The notes: generated from the sequence alone by a model not told the origin. A stretch of DNA of 64,000 nt from Massilia phosphatilytica (GCF_002968015.1 NZ_PUIP01000005.1:124001-188000); one strand, 5' to 3'; numbered from the stretch's first letter, positions 41,582 to 50,147 are shown. Program-made: numbers and translations.

Positions 41582-43738
41582 TCAGAAGGAATGGCGCACG
41601 TTCAGCGATACGGTGCGCGTGGCGCCCGGCATCACCCAGACCTGGCTGTACGAACTGGCGTAATAGCTCTTGTTGAACAGGTTGTCGACGTTCAGGGAGA
41701 AGCGCGTCTTCTTGGACGGGGCATACGACGAGATCAGGCGGAACACGGTATAGGCCGGGAGCTCGAAGTTGCTGGACGTCGCGACATCGCCCAGGCGATC
41801 GCCCACGTAGTTCACGCTGCCGCCGAGCGACGCCATGCCCGAGCCGAGGGCGAAGTTCTGCGTCAGCACGATCGAGGCGCTGTTCTTCGGGACGTTCGGA
41901 AAGCGGCTGCCGGTGAGGATGGTGCTGTCGCCCTTGGTGACGCGGGCGTCCGTGTAGGCGTACGAGGCCGACAGCTTGAGGTTGCGCGCCAGCTCGCCCG
42001 CGATGTCGATTTCCACGCCCTTGCTGGCCACTTCGCCCGCCGGCAGCGAGAAGTCGGTGTTGATCGGATTGGTCGTCAGCACGTTCTGCTTGGTGATGCG
42101 GTACAGCGCCAGGGTGCCGCTCAGGCGGTCGTTGTCGTACTTGGCGCCGACCTCGTAGGACTTGCTCTTCTCGGGGGCGAACGCCTGGTTCTCGATGCTC
42201 ACGCCGTCGTTGGGACGGAATGCACGCCCGGCGGTGGCGTACAGCGACAACTGCTTGCTCGGCTGGTAGACCAGGCCCGCGCGCGGGCTGGTGGCTTCCG
42301 GACTTTGCTTGCTGGTTGCGTTCACCCGGTAATTGATGACCTCCTGGTCCGCGCTGTCGCGGCGCACGCCCAACAGCATCTTCCACTGTTCGCTCAGGTC
42401 GACCTGGTCCTGGGCGTACACGCCGTGGGCGCGCTGCTCGGACCTGGTGTTGATCGACAGCGTCATCGGGTCGGCCACGCCGCCATACACCGGATTGTAG
42501 ATGTCGATCGCGTACGGATTGGTGGCGTTCGGATTGCGGCGGTACTGGATGCGGGTGTCGCCGAACTTGAAGGCGTCCACGCCGAACAGCACATTGTGGC
42601 GGAACGGGCCGGTCACGATCTTGCCGAGGATCTCCAGGCGGCCGGAGCGGTCGAGCGCCTTGTTGTCGTTCAGGCGGTGCTGGCGGCGCAGCGTACGGCC
42701 GTTCGCCAGCAGGTTGTTGGCCTGGCTCGATATCCCGTACAGCGAGCTGCTGCGATAGGCCACGCCGGTCTGCAGCGACCAGTCGTCGTTGAACGGATGC
42801 TGGATGAAGACCTGCTGGCCGGTCGAACGGATGGTCACCGGGCCGTCGGCCGGCTCGCCCAGGAAGCGCGACACGGGAATCAGGCCGAGCACCCCGTTGA
42901 CGGCGACGACGCCACGGTCGAAGGGCGCACGCTGCTCGACGGCCTCGACTTCGTACGACACGGTGGTGGCTTCGCCCACGAGCCAGATGAAGGACGGCGA
43001 TATGAATTTGCGGTCGTGCGTGAGCCGGTCGCGGAAGCTGTCGCCCTTTTCCCAGGCTGCGTTCAGGCGGTACGCGAGCGTTTCGCTGATCGGACCGGTA
43101 AAGTCGACCGCACCGCGCCGCGTCCTGTGACTGGCGAGCGTGCCCTCGATCGTGTATTCGGGCTGGAAGCGCGGTTTCTTGGTGGTGATGTTGACGGTGC
43201 CGCCCGGCTCGCCGCGACCGTAGAGCGCGGCCGCCGGCCCCTTCAGGATTTCCACCGACTGGGTATTCACGCCGTCGCGCAGGCCATTGTAGCCGCGGCT
43301 GGAACTGAAACCGTTGATCATGTAGTCGGAGCCGAAGTTCGGATCGCCCGTGAAGCCGCGCATGGCATAGCTGTCCCACAGGCCGCCGAAATTGCTGGCG
43401 CGCGAAATACCGCTGGACAGATCGAGCGCGCCGGCCAGGTCGGTCACGCCGACGTCCTTCAGCAGGTCGGCGGTAATCACACGCACGCTCTGCGGCAGGT
43501 CCTGCAGCGGGGTGTCGGTCTTGGTGGCGCCGGTGGCCGACAGGCTGCGATAGTTCTGGCGCTTGGCTGTGATGACCACCTTTTTGGCCGAATCGGGTTC
43601 CGGAGCCGGCGCCGGCGCCGGCTCGCCCGCGGGCGCTGCCTCGGCGGCGGCAGGTGCTTCAGGTGCGGCGGCCAATGCCGCGATCGGGTACGTGGCGGCC
43701 AGGAACAGGGCCAGAGTGTGATGCCGGGACGGATACAT
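41582..43738 (-). CDS. TonB-dependent receptor, siderophore-receptor type
   Basis: The 718-residue outer-membrane receptor has a Sec signal (LALFLAATYPIAALA), a Pro/Ala-rich linker (about 24-48) and a TonB box (KKVVITAKR). The plug opens TPLQDLPQSVRVI and contains EILKGPAAALYGRGEPGGTV. The barrel ends in the canonical aromatic LNVRHSF. The plug signature is that of FhuE/FpvA siderophore receptors. The operon partners (DUF4198 and a His-rich periplasmic protein) and the nearby HupE point to a metal complex other than ferric siderophore, perhaps nickel, cobalt or copper. A 361-base leader region with a short open frame and a shared element precedes it. Confidence 0.92.
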   Translation of the reverse strand: MYPSRHHTLALFLAATYPIAALAAAPEAPAAAEAAPAGEPAPAPAPEPDSAKKVVITAKRQNYRSLSATGATKTDTPLQDLPQSVRVITADLLKDVGVTDLAGALDLSSGISRASNFGGLWDSYAMRGFTGDPNFGSDYMINGFSSSRGYNGLRDGVNTQSVEILKGPAAALYGRGEPGGTVNITTKKPRFQPEYTIEGTLASHRTRRGAVDFTGPISETLAYRLNAAWEKGDSFRDRLTHDRKFISPSFIWLVGEATTVSYEVEAVEQRAPFDRGVVAVNGVLGLIPVSRFLGEPADGPVTIRSTGQQVFIQHPFNDDWSLQTGVAYRSSSLYGISSQANNLLANGRTLRRQHRLNDNKALDRSGRLEILGKIVTGPFRHNVLFGVDAFKFGDTRIQYRRNPNATNPYAIDIYNPVYGGVADPMTLSINTRSEQRAHGVYAQDQVDLSEQWKMLLGVRRDSADQEVINYRVNATSKQSPEATSPRAGLVYQPSKQLSLYATAGRAFRPNDGVSIENQAFAPEKSKSYEVGAKYDNDRLSGTLALYRITKQNVLTTNPINTDFSLPAGEVASKGVEIDIAGELARNLKLSASYAYTDARVTKGDSTILTGSRFPNVPKNSASIVLTQNFALGSGMASLGGSVNYVGDRLGDVATSSNFELPAYTVFRLISSYAPSKKTRFSLNVDNLFNKSYYASSYSQVWVMPGATRTVSLNVRHSF

Positions 43739-43814
43739 GCGAACTCCTGGTTTTGAGGTGTGGTGTTGAACTTTGCGAAGTCTCTTCTGATTCCCGGCCG
43801 ATCCCCCCGACCGT

Positions 43815-43853
43815 CTATGCCACAGCCTTCGCCTGCATACTGCCCAGGTTCAT
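43815..43853 (-). other. Possible 12-residue leader peptide before the TonB receptor
   Basis: ATG at 43853 opens MNLGSMQAKAVA and stops at TAG, 76 bases before the TonB receptor start. No strong ribosome-binding site is seen. It may be chance, but short upstream frames regulate some metal-responsive TonB receptors. Confidence 0.3.
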
Positions 43854-43871
43854 CGGCGGTGTCGATACAGA

Positions 43872-43885
43872 TGATTACAACATGC
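43872..43885 (-). promoter_or_regulatory. Metal-island element, copy 2 (TonB receptor at 43738)
   Basis: On the minus strand this reads GCATGTTGTAATCA, in the direction of the TonB receptor gene and 133 bases upstream of its ATG. It matches copy 3 (50134-50147) at 13 of 14 positions and copy 1 at 12 of 13. Confidence 0.5.
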
Positions 43886-44099
43886 CAAATCCGCCGGTTT
43901 ATCGTGTAATCGGGCCGTCACAAAACAGAAACGGTTGTTTTCGGCACGCTAATCAGCACAGGTTGCTGCCCGCCACGCCGCCGCACGGCTGCAGTGCAGC
44001 CCATGCCCCGGCGCCCCGCGATGGCGCATGCGCATGCACCGGAATGCGCATGCGCCGCGGTGCCTTGATGCACGCGCCCGAGTGCGATACCATCGACAC

Positions 44100-44480
44100 A
44101 TGACGCGTCTGTTCTTCCGGTTATTCCTGTGGCTCTCGATCACGGTGCTGTCCCTCCAGGGCGGCGCCGCGATGGCCATCGGGCAGGCCGAAGCGCCCGC
44201 GCACGCAACAATGGCCATGGCGGACCATGCACATCATCATATGGTGTCGCCAGGCGGCGCGGACCACTGCTGCGAGTCCGGCGCCAGGACGCAGGCAGCG
44301 TCCCACGCAAAGTGCCCTGCCTGCGCCAGCTGCTGCGTCGGCGGCGCGGCGCCTCCGGCCCGGCTGCCCGACTTCCATGTGCCGTCGACGGCCAGCTCGC
44401 CACACGCCGGTGTGGAAGCCGCCATGACGTCCTTCGTTCCCGCCACCCTCGAGCGGCCGCCACGGAACTCGTTCGTTTGA
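44100..44480 (+). CDS. DUF2946-like Cys/His-rich protein 1
   Basis: The 126-residue product starts with a membrane or signal helix (LFFRLFLWLSITVLSLQGGA). The following part is rich in His (HATMAMADHAHHHM) and Cys (DHCCESG and KCPACASCCVGG). The CPAC/CC cluster plus an N-terminal helix is the DUF2946 plan. A related small protein upstream of a TonB receptor in Bordetella acts in copper-responsive regulation, so a copper-sensing or copper-binding role is plausible here. It opens the plus-strand copper unit and is divergent from the TonB receptor at 43738. A second copy lies at 47661. Confidence 0.8.
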   Translation: MTRLFFRLFLWLSITVLSLQGGAAMAIGQAEAPAHATMAMADHAHHHMVSPGGADHCCESGARTQAASHAKCPACASCCVGGAAPPARLPDFHVPSTASSPHAGVEAAMTSFVPATLERPPRNSFV

Positions 44481-44548
44481 TCTTGCGGGCGCACTGACGG
44501 TGCGCATCGGGGCCGCACATCGGCCTTCAATCAACACGAACTTTACAT

Positions 44549-44836
44549 ATGAAACTTTCACACCTGCTGCTGTTCGCGGCCGGCATGCCGTTGCTCGCTT
44601 CCGCGCAAGCGGACCACGCGATGCCTGCCGCGGCGGACGCGAACGCACCCGTCCCGCCCCTGCAATACCGCTCCGTCTTTGAGGATCACGTCGCGGCAAA
44701 GGAACCGGCCCGGTCACCCGACCAGGCGTGGGTGGCCGCCAATCGTGCAGTCATGGGCGCGGACGGCGTAGCCGACAAGGCATCCGAGCCGGACCCGGTG
44801 ACCGACAAGCACGAACATGGAGGCGCTCACAAATGA
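44549..44836 (+). CDS. Small secreted protein of the copper cluster
   Basis: The 95-residue product has a Sec signal (MKLSHLLLFAAGMPLLASA). The short mature part contains PPLQYRSVFEDHVAAKEP and SPDQAWVAANRAVMG and ends in a His-rich tail (DKHEHGGAHK). It is a small protein that recurs before outer-membrane-factor and copper-oxidase genes in Burkholderiales. I know no function; the tail could bind copper. Its stop overlaps the outer-membrane-factor start as ATGA, so the two are co-translated. Confidence 0.8.
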   Translation: MKLSHLLLFAAGMPLLASAQADHAMPAAADANAPVPPLQYRSVFEDHVAAKEPARSPDQAWVAANRAVMGADGVADKASEPDPVTDKHEHGGAHK

Positions 44837-46212
44837 CTACACTGACAAGACCAGGCCTGCGCCGGTTCGCCGTGGCGGCAAGCGCCGCGTTCCTCGCGGG
44901 CTGCGCCAGTTTGTCCCAGGATGGGGGCCTCGATGATGTTGCGCGCATGACGCAGGAGCGCATCGCCCAGCCGGCGCCCTTGAAGCGGGACCAGGACGGG
45001 CAGGCCGCCCGGGCAGAGATCACGGCCCTGCTTTCCAAACCTCTCGGCGCGGACGCAGCGGTGCGCATCGCCCTGCTCAATAACCCTGGCCTGCAGGCGA
45101 CACTGGCCGACCTGGCGATCTCCGAAACGGACTTCGTCCAGGCGGGTCGCCTGCCCAACCCGCGCTTCGGCTTCGGCCGGGTGCGCGGGGGTGGCGAAGC
45201 CGAAATCGACCGCAGCCTGACTTTCGACCTGGCCGCGCTCCTGACGCTGCCGGCGCGCAGCCGCATCGAGGGCCGGCGCTTCGAGCAGGCCAAGCTCCAG
45301 GCGGCAATGCAGTCGGTGAAGCTGGCCGCGGACACGCGCAAGGCCTGGTACACCGCCGTCGCCGCCGCGCAGGCCTCGAGCTTCGCGGACCAGGTGCGCG
45401 GCTCGGCCGAGGCGGCCGCCGAACTTGCCGCGCGCATGCGGGCTGCCGGCAACTGGAGCGCATTGGACGCCGCGCGCGAGCGTGCCTTCTACCAGGACGC
45501 ATTGACCCAGCAGGCGCAGGCCCGCCTGCAGGCCACGACGGCGCGCGAGGAACTGGTCCGGCTGCTGGGCCTGTGGGGGCCCTCCATCGACTTCACCCTG
45601 CCGGACCGGCTCCCCGACCTCCCGGCCCAGCCACGGTTGGCGGCGAATGCCGAGGCGGATGCGCTGTCGCAGCGGCTCGACGTCCTCATCGCGCGCCAGG
45701 ATGCGCAGGCCACGGCGCAGGCGCTCGGCCTGACGCAGACGACGCGCTTCATCAACGTCTTCGATGCCGGCTATGCCAACAAGAGCACCACCGGTGCGCC
45801 GCGCGAGAACGGCTATGAAGTCTCCCTCGAGCTGCCGCTGTTCGACTGGGGCGGCGCGCGCGTGGCGCGGGCGCAGGCCTCGTACATGGCGGCGGTCCAC
45901 CGTACCGGCGATGTCGCCGTGAAGGCGCGATCCGAGGTGCGCCAGGCGTACGCCAGCTACCGCACCACCTACGACATCGCGCGCCATTATCGCGACGACA
46001 TCGTCCCGCTGCGCAAGCAGATCGCCGACGAAGTCCTGCTGCGCTACAACGGCATGCTCGCCAGTACCTTCGAACTGCTCGCGGAGTCGCGCGAACAGCT
46101 CACGGCCGTCAATGCCGCGATCGCCGCGCAACGCGATTTCTGGATCGCCGACACCAACCTTCAGTTCGCCATGAATGCCGGCGGCCCTACCGATTCGAGG
46201 ACAGCACAATGA
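44833..46212 (+). CDS. TolC/CusC-family outer-membrane factor lipoprotein
   Basis: The 459-residue protein has a lipobox (FLAGC, Cys about residue 22) and the repeated helical outer-membrane-efflux domain. The first repeat carries LLNNPGLQATLADL and RLPNPRFGFG; the second carries PLFDWGGARVARAQASY and EVRQAYASYRTTYDIA. It would form the outer-membrane exit duct of a tripartite pump. No inner-membrane RND pump or adaptor gene is in this cluster, so it must borrow a pump or serve another role with the copper oxidase. It overlaps both neighbours as ATGA. Confidence 0.92.
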   Translation: MTTLTRPGLRRFAVAASAAFLAGCASLSQDGGLDDVARMTQERIAQPAPLKRDQDGQAARAEITALLSKPLGADAAVRIALLNNPGLQATLADLAISETDFVQAGRLPNPRFGFGRVRGGGEAEIDRSLTFDLAALLTLPARSRIEGRRFEQAKLQAAMQSVKLAADTRKAWYTAVAAAQASSFADQVRGSAEAAAELAARMRAAGNWSALDAARERAFYQDALTQQAQARLQATTAREELVRLLGLWGPSIDFTLPDRLPDLPAQPRLAANAEADALSQRLDVLIARQDAQATAQALGLTQTTRFINVFDAGYANKSTTGAPRENGYEVSLELPLFDWGGARVARAQASYMAAVHRTGDVAVKARSEVRQAYASYRTTYDIARHYRDDIVPLRKQIADEVLLRYNGMLASTFELLAESREQLTAVNAAIAAQRDFWIADTNLQFAMNAGGPTDSRTAQ

Positions 46213-47600
46213 TTTCACGTCGAGATTTCTTCAAAGGCGCCGGCGCCGTCGCCGTGAGCACGGCGGCCGTGAGCCGCGTGGGCGCGGCATCGCTGCCTGA
46301 AGCCGTGGTCATGGACAATGCGAAGACCCATGTGCCGCCGCTTCCCGCCACCGGATTGCCGTTCAATCCCGTCGTCACGCTGAACGGCTGGTCCCTGCCG
46401 TGGCGGATGAACAACGGCGTCAAGGAGTTCCACCTGGTGGCCGAACCTGTCGTGCGGGAGTTCGCGCCGGGCATGAAGGTCAACCTGTGGGGTTACAACG
46501 GCCAGTCGCCCGGCCCGACGATCGAAGTGGTCGAGGGCGACCGGGTGCGCATCTTCGTGACGAACAAGCTGCCCGAGCACACCAGCGTGCACTGGCATGG
46601 CCAACGCCTGCCCAACGGCATGGATGGCGTGACCGGCCTGACCCAGCCCGGTATCGCCCCTGGAAAAACCTTCGTCTACGAATTCGTGGCGCGGCGTCCC
46701 GGCACCTTCATGTACCACCCGCACGCCGACGAGATGGCGCAGATGGCGATGGGCATGATGGGCTTCTGGGTGACCCACCCGAAGGATCGGGCGAAGTTTG
46801 CCGTCGACCGCGACTTTGTATTCCTGTTGAGCAGCTACGACATCGACCCGGGCAGCTATACGCCGAAGGTCAACACCATGCTGGACCAGAACCTCTGGAC
46901 TTTCAACAGCCGGGTCTTCCCGGGTATCGACTCGCTGCCGGTACGCCAGGGCGACCGCGTGCGCATCCGCGTCGGCAACCTGACCATGACGAACCACCCG
47001 ATCCACCTGCACGGCCACGAGTTCGAAGTCACCGGCACCGACGGCGGCTGGACGCCCCCGGGCAGCCGCTGGCCCGAAGTGACGACCGACGTCGGTGTCG
47101 GGCAGATGCGGGCGATCGAGTTCGTCGCCAACGAACCCGGCGACTGGGCCCTGCACTGCCACAAGTCGCATCACACGATGAACGCGATGGGCCACAACGT
47201 CCCGACCCTGATCGGCGTCGACCACCGCGGCATCGCCGAGAAGATCGGCAAGATCGTACCGGACTACATGGTCATGGGCGACAAGGGCGGCTCGATGGGC
47301 GGCATGGAGATGCCGATCCCGGAAAACACCCTCCCGATGATGACCGGCGACGGCCCGTTCGGCGGCGTCGAGATGGGCGGCATGTTCACCGTGCTGAAGG
47401 TGCGCCGCGACCAGAAGCGCGGCGACTACACCGATCCGGGCTGGTACAAGCATCCGGCAGGTACGGTCGCCTACGAGTGGACGGGTCAATTGGCCGAGCC
47501 TGAACGCCGCGTGGACGCGGGCCGCAGCCTGATGCCGGCGACCAGCCAGCCCGACGTCAAGCTGCAGGTACGCAAGCCGGCCGGGCATGGCGAACACTGA
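46209..47600 (+). CDS. Multicopper oxidase (Tat-exported copper oxidase)
   Basis: The 463-residue protein has a twin-arginine signal (SRRDFFKGAGAVAVSTAA). Its copper sites are complete: HWHG (about residue 128), HPH (about 170), HPIHLHGHE (about 262) and HCHKSHHTM (about 317). The spacing is that of a three-domain laccase-like oxidase. A Met/Gly-rich C-terminal part (GGSMGGMEMPIPE, GGVEMGGMFT) is the Met-rich segment seen in cuprous oxidases. It would oxidise Cu(I) to Cu(II) in the periplasm for copper tolerance. It is co-translated with the outer-membrane factor (ATGA overlap). Confidence 0.94.
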   Translation: MISRRDFFKGAGAVAVSTAAVSRVGAASLPEAVVMDNAKTHVPPLPATGLPFNPVVTLNGWSLPWRMNNGVKEFHLVAEPVVREFAPGMKVNLWGYNGQSPGPTIEVVEGDRVRIFVTNKLPEHTSVHWHGQRLPNGMDGVTGLTQPGIAPGKTFVYEFVARRPGTFMYHPHADEMAQMAMGMMGFWVTHPKDRAKFAVDRDFVFLLSSYDIDPGSYTPKVNTMLDQNLWTFNSRVFPGIDSLPVRQGDRVRIRVGNLTMTNHPIHLHGHEFEVTGTDGGWTPPGSRWPEVTTDVGVGQMRAIEFVANEPGDWALHCHKSHHTMNAMGHNVPTLIGVDHRGIAEKIGKIVPDYMVMGDKGGSMGGMEMPIPENTLPMMTGDGPFGGVEMGGMFTVLKVRRDQKRGDYTDPGWYKHPAGTVAYEWTGQLAEPERRVDAGRSLMPATSQPDVKLQVRKPAGHGEH

Positions 47601-47660
47601 CGACGTGCGTGCTCTGAAAATGCGATTGCCGACACTTTCCCCTGTTGCTAGAATCGTCGC

Positions 47661-48059
47661 GTGAAAGCCATCTTCAGAGCCCTGATCATCTGGACAATGT
47701 TGCTGACGCTGCCGCTGCAAGGCATCGCTGCCGCAACCATGTCCTGCTGTCCGCCGCCATCGGCCGCGGCACGGCATTGTCACGGCCACGATGCAATGGT
47801 CGACGATGGTCACACCTCGACCGCCCACGCGCATCATGCGCATGCCGGACCCGCCACGCAGGCCGATCCGCATGCGGTCGCGCATCATCACGCCGGCAAG
47901 TGCGCGACCTGCGGGGCATGCGGTCCGTGCGTGCCCATGGCACCGTCGTTCGTCGCCGCGCTGCCGGCAGCGGCCACCCGATCCATCGCCACGCCCTTCG
48001 ACCAGCATACGCTGACGTCGGTCGACCTCGCGCATCCGGAACGTCCTCCACGCGCGTGA
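47661..48059 (+). CDS. DUF2946-like Cys/His-rich protein 2
   Basis: The 132-residue product has an N-terminal helix (AIFRALIIWTMLLTLPLQGI). A dense metal-ligand region follows: SCCPPPS, HCHGH, HAHHAHAG, AVAHHHAG and KCATCGACGPCVPM. It shares its plan with the protein at 44100. Export and copper binding or sensing are likely. It begins about 60 bases after the copper oxidase gene and is followed by the CusF-like gene. Confidence 0.8.
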   Translation: MKAIFRALIIWTMLLTLPLQGIAAATMSCCPPPSAAARHCHGHDAMVDDGHTSTAHAHHAHAGPATQADPHAVAHHHAGKCATCGACGPCVPMAPSFVAALPAAATRSIATPFDQHTLTSVDLAHPERPPRA

Positions 48060-48191
48060 CCGTCCGCGCCGCCGAACCCGCGTGTCCGGCGCGCCTTGTC
48101 TTCTCTCGACTGTAATTGAAACGGACCTCCGGCGGCCGGCATGGCCGTCGTACGTCCACACCATCATTATCGATTTGCTTTGGAGTTTCCA

Positions 48192-48563
48192 ATGACTCGT
48201 TTGTTTTCTCTGTTTGGCGCCCTGCTCGTCTCGACCGGTCTCGCGCTGGTGGCGGCCGATGCATCTGCACAGGCGCAAGCTCAAATGCACGACCATGACC
48301 AGCATGGCGCCATGGCCGCCACGTCCCCGGACGATCCGGACACCCTGTCCGAAGGCGGCGTCACGAAGGTCGACAAGGACACCGGCAAGCTGACGATCAA
48401 GCATGGCCCGTTGAACAACCTCGGCATGCCTGCCATGACGATGGCGTTCAAGGTGCAGGACCCCGCCATGCTCGACCAGGTGAAAGCCGGCGAGCAGGTC
48501 CGGTTCCGGGTGGAGCGTGCCAATGGCAGCCTCGTCATCACCAAACTGCAAGTGTCCAAATAA
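48192..48563 (+). CDS. CusF-like periplasmic copper-binding protein
   Basis: The start at 48192 gives a 123-residue product with a Sec signal (LFGALLVSTGLALVAADASA), a His/Met-rich spacer (MHDHDQHGAMA) and a small OB-fold CusF domain. The Cu(I) ligands are in KHGPLNNLGMPAMTMAFKV: one His and two Met. The Trp that caps copper in E. coli CusF is Met here, a common variant. CusF chaperones Cu(I) or Ag(I) in the periplasm. The gene is 28 bases before copC. Confidence 0.9.
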   Translation: MTRLFSLFGALLVSTGLALVAADASAQAQAQMHDHDQHGAMAATSPDDPDTLSEGGVTKVDKDTGKLTIKHGPLNNLGMPAMTMAFKVQDPAMLDQVKAGEQVRFRVERANGSLVITKLQVSK

Positions 48564-48590
48564 TCCAATCAACCTCCCCAAGGAACCGAC

Positions 48591-48956
48591 ATGTCCATCC
48601 AACGCATTCTCGCCGTCGCCACCTTTGCGCTCGCCAGCGCAGTGACCTCGTCCGCTTTCGCGCACGCGAAATTGCAATCGTCCGATCCGCAGGCCGGCAG
48701 TGCGATCGCCAGCGCGCCGAAGCAGGTCCGCCTCAAGTTCAACGAAGCCCTGGAGCCCGCGTTCAGCAAAATCACGCTGGCAGGGGCCGATCACAAGGAG
48801 ATCGCGGTCACCGCGGTCGCCGTCGACAAGGACGACCCTTCGGTCATGATGGCCCAGCTGCCGGCGCTGCCCGCCGGCGAGTACCGTATCCTGTGGTCGG
48901 CAATGACCCACGACAGCCACAAGATGAAGGGGGAAGTCCCGTTCACGGTCAAGTGA
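48591..48956 (+). CDS. copC: Periplasmic copper-resistance protein CopC
   Basis: The 121-residue protein has a Sec signal ending SSAFA, so the mature N-terminus is HAKLQSSDPQAG. That gives the amino-terminal His of the Cu(II) site. The cupredoxin-like barrel shows KQVRLKFNEALEPAFSKI and ends WSAMTHDSHKMKGEVPFTV, with further His ligands. It is short, without a fused CopD. The stop overlaps the copD start by one base (TGATG), so the two are coupled. It would carry copper in the periplasm, handing it to CopD. Confidence 0.94.
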   Translation: MSIQRILAVATFALASAVTSSAFAHAKLQSSDPQAGSAIASAPKQVRLKFNEALEPAFSKITLAGADHKEIAVTAVAVDKDDPSVMMAQLPALPAGEYRILWSAMTHDSHKMKGEVPFTVK

Positions 48957-49894
48957 TGGAACCCGACCTGCAGACTGCCCTGCGCCTGGTGACGGCGCTG
49001 CTGAACCTGGCGGTGGCCGTGCTCACGGGTGCGAGCATCTCGCGCCTGTGGCTCGGCCGCGACGCGTCCGACTGGGCCAGGGCGCGCCGTCGGCCCGTGC
49101 GCAAGGCCGCTCTCGGCGCGGCCCTGGTCGCGCTGGCCGCGAACGCTGCATGGCTGTGGCTGGAGTCGGCGGCGATGGCCGAGGTTCCGGTCGCCGAGGC
49201 GGCGGCCGCCACCTGGTCGATGCTGAGCGGCTCGCACCTCGGACGCGCGTGCGGCATCGGGATGGCCGCCCTGATCGTCGCCACCGCCGGCGCGTTCATG
49301 CGCGGCGCCGGCAGTGCGCGGCCGACGCTGCTGACCCTGGCCGCCCTCGCCGTGTTCTGGTACACGCGCAGCATGGTCAGCCATGCGTCGAGCGATGGCG
49401 ACTTCGGCGTACGCCTGATGGCGGACTGGGCGCACCTGGGCCTCGTCAGCCTCTGGGTCGGCGAAGTCATGGTTGCCGGTGCCATCACCCTGCGGGCGTC
49501 GGCGGACATGGACTCGGGCGACCGGCGCGCCAGGGCAGCTTACGTCGCGTCGCTATCGAGTTCGGCCACCTTCGCGTTGACCGGGATCTTCGTCACCGGC
49601 TTGTATGCGGTCTGGCGCGGCATTGACGGGTGGTCGAACCTGCTCGGCAACCCCTACGGCAACACCCTGGTGGCCAAGGTCCTGCTGGTGGGAGCGGCCG
49701 CCGCACTGGGCGGATTCAACCGCTTTGTCGTGATGCCGCCATGGCTCGCCCGCGAGTCCGCAGGTGACGCGGCAGCGGAGGTGTTCCCGGTGCGCTTCAA
49801 GCGTGTCGTCTGGATCGAAGCCGCCGTCCTGCTGGCGGTCGTCGTCCTGGCCGCCTGGCTTGCATCGACGTCGCCCCCAGGCGAACCGATGTGA
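48956..49894 (+). CDS. copD: Copper-resistance membrane protein CopD
   Basis: The 312-residue inner-membrane protein has about eight helices and the CopD domain in its C-terminal half. Conserved features are SMLSGSHLGRACGIGM, the His in MVSHASSDGDFG and DWAHLGLVSLWVGEV, and the final GNTLVAKVLLVGAAAALGGFNRF. CopD is thought to move copper across the inner membrane with CopC. The start at 48956 is fixed by the one-base overlap with copC. It closes the copper unit; a hairpin follows. Confidence 0.92.
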   Translation: MEPDLQTALRLVTALLNLAVAVLTGASISRLWLGRDASDWARARRRPVRKAALGAALVALAANAAWLWLESAAMAEVPVAEAAAATWSMLSGSHLGRACGIGMAALIVATAGAFMRGAGSARPTLLTLAALAVFWYTRSMVSHASSDGDFGVRLMADWAHLGLVSLWVGEVMVAGAITLRASADMDSGDRRARAAYVASLSSSATFALTGIFVTGLYAVWRGIDGWSNLLGNPYGNTLVAKVLLVGAAAALGGFNRFVVMPPWLARESAGDAAAEVFPVRFKRVVWIEAAVLLAVVVLAAWLASTSPPGEPM

Positions 49895-49922
49895 ACCAGC
49901 CGCGTCACCGTCGCTGAACGAA

Positions 49923-49955
49923 CTGGACCGCTGGCCGCACGGATCAGCGGTCCAG
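49923..49955 (+). terminator. Hairpin after copD
   Basis: CTGGACCGCTG and CAGCGGTCCAG form a perfect 11-bp stem with an 11-base loop, 28 bases past the copD stop. There is no T-tract, so it may be a 3' stabilising structure or a factor-dependent terminator. Confidence 0.5.
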
Positions 49956-50133
49956 CGTCAAAACCGGCCGCCTCGATCCGGTCGATGTCGCACGTTTCGG
50001 CGGCACCGGCCGCACCAGAATGCAGCACGGCGCCCCACGTGCTTGCACGGCCCTCACTTGTGCCGATTCGCCCGGTCGAAACAGCGTTTACTCTTTTTTG
50101 GCGGGGCCAATTAGGCGTCCTCGTGTCGGATAC

Positions 50134-50147
50134 GCATGATGTAATCA
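50134..50147 (+). promoter_or_regulatory. Metal-island element, copy 3 (TonB receptor at 50208)
   Basis: GCATGATGTAATCA lies 60 bases upstream of the TonB receptor start, in the direction of that gene. Its core TGAT-GTA-ATCA is a perfect inverted repeat. It matches copy 2 at 13 of 14 positions. Confidence 0.5.

Larger units (their letters stand above)
43739..44099. other. Divergent control region between TonB receptor and copper cluster
   Basis: These 361 bases hold the promoters of both the minus-strand TonB unit and the plus-strand copper unit. On the minus strand there is the shared element (43872-43885), then a 12-codon open frame (43815-43853). After these come a G-run segment and a small hairpin GAAG-AGA-CTTC before the ribosome-binding site. 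On the plus strand TGTAATCG (43905-43912) is a weak relative of the shared element. Confidence 0.5.

Noticed and set aside
43741..43860. Cobalamin-riboswitch-like segment (ATTCCCGGCC, CCCCCCGACCGT, GCCACAG on the plus strand)
   Set aside because: The order of fragments is suggestive, but the conserved B12-box sequence is missing and the strand is opposite to the TonB receptor it should control. I do not call it.
46215..48920. A 901-codon open frame on the minus strand across the copper genes
   Set aside because: It is antisense to the multicopper oxidase, DUF2946-like, CusF-like and CopC genes, which all have clear motifs. Its translation is low-complexity (Arg, His, Gly, Ala) and matches no family; long antisense frames are expected at this GC content.
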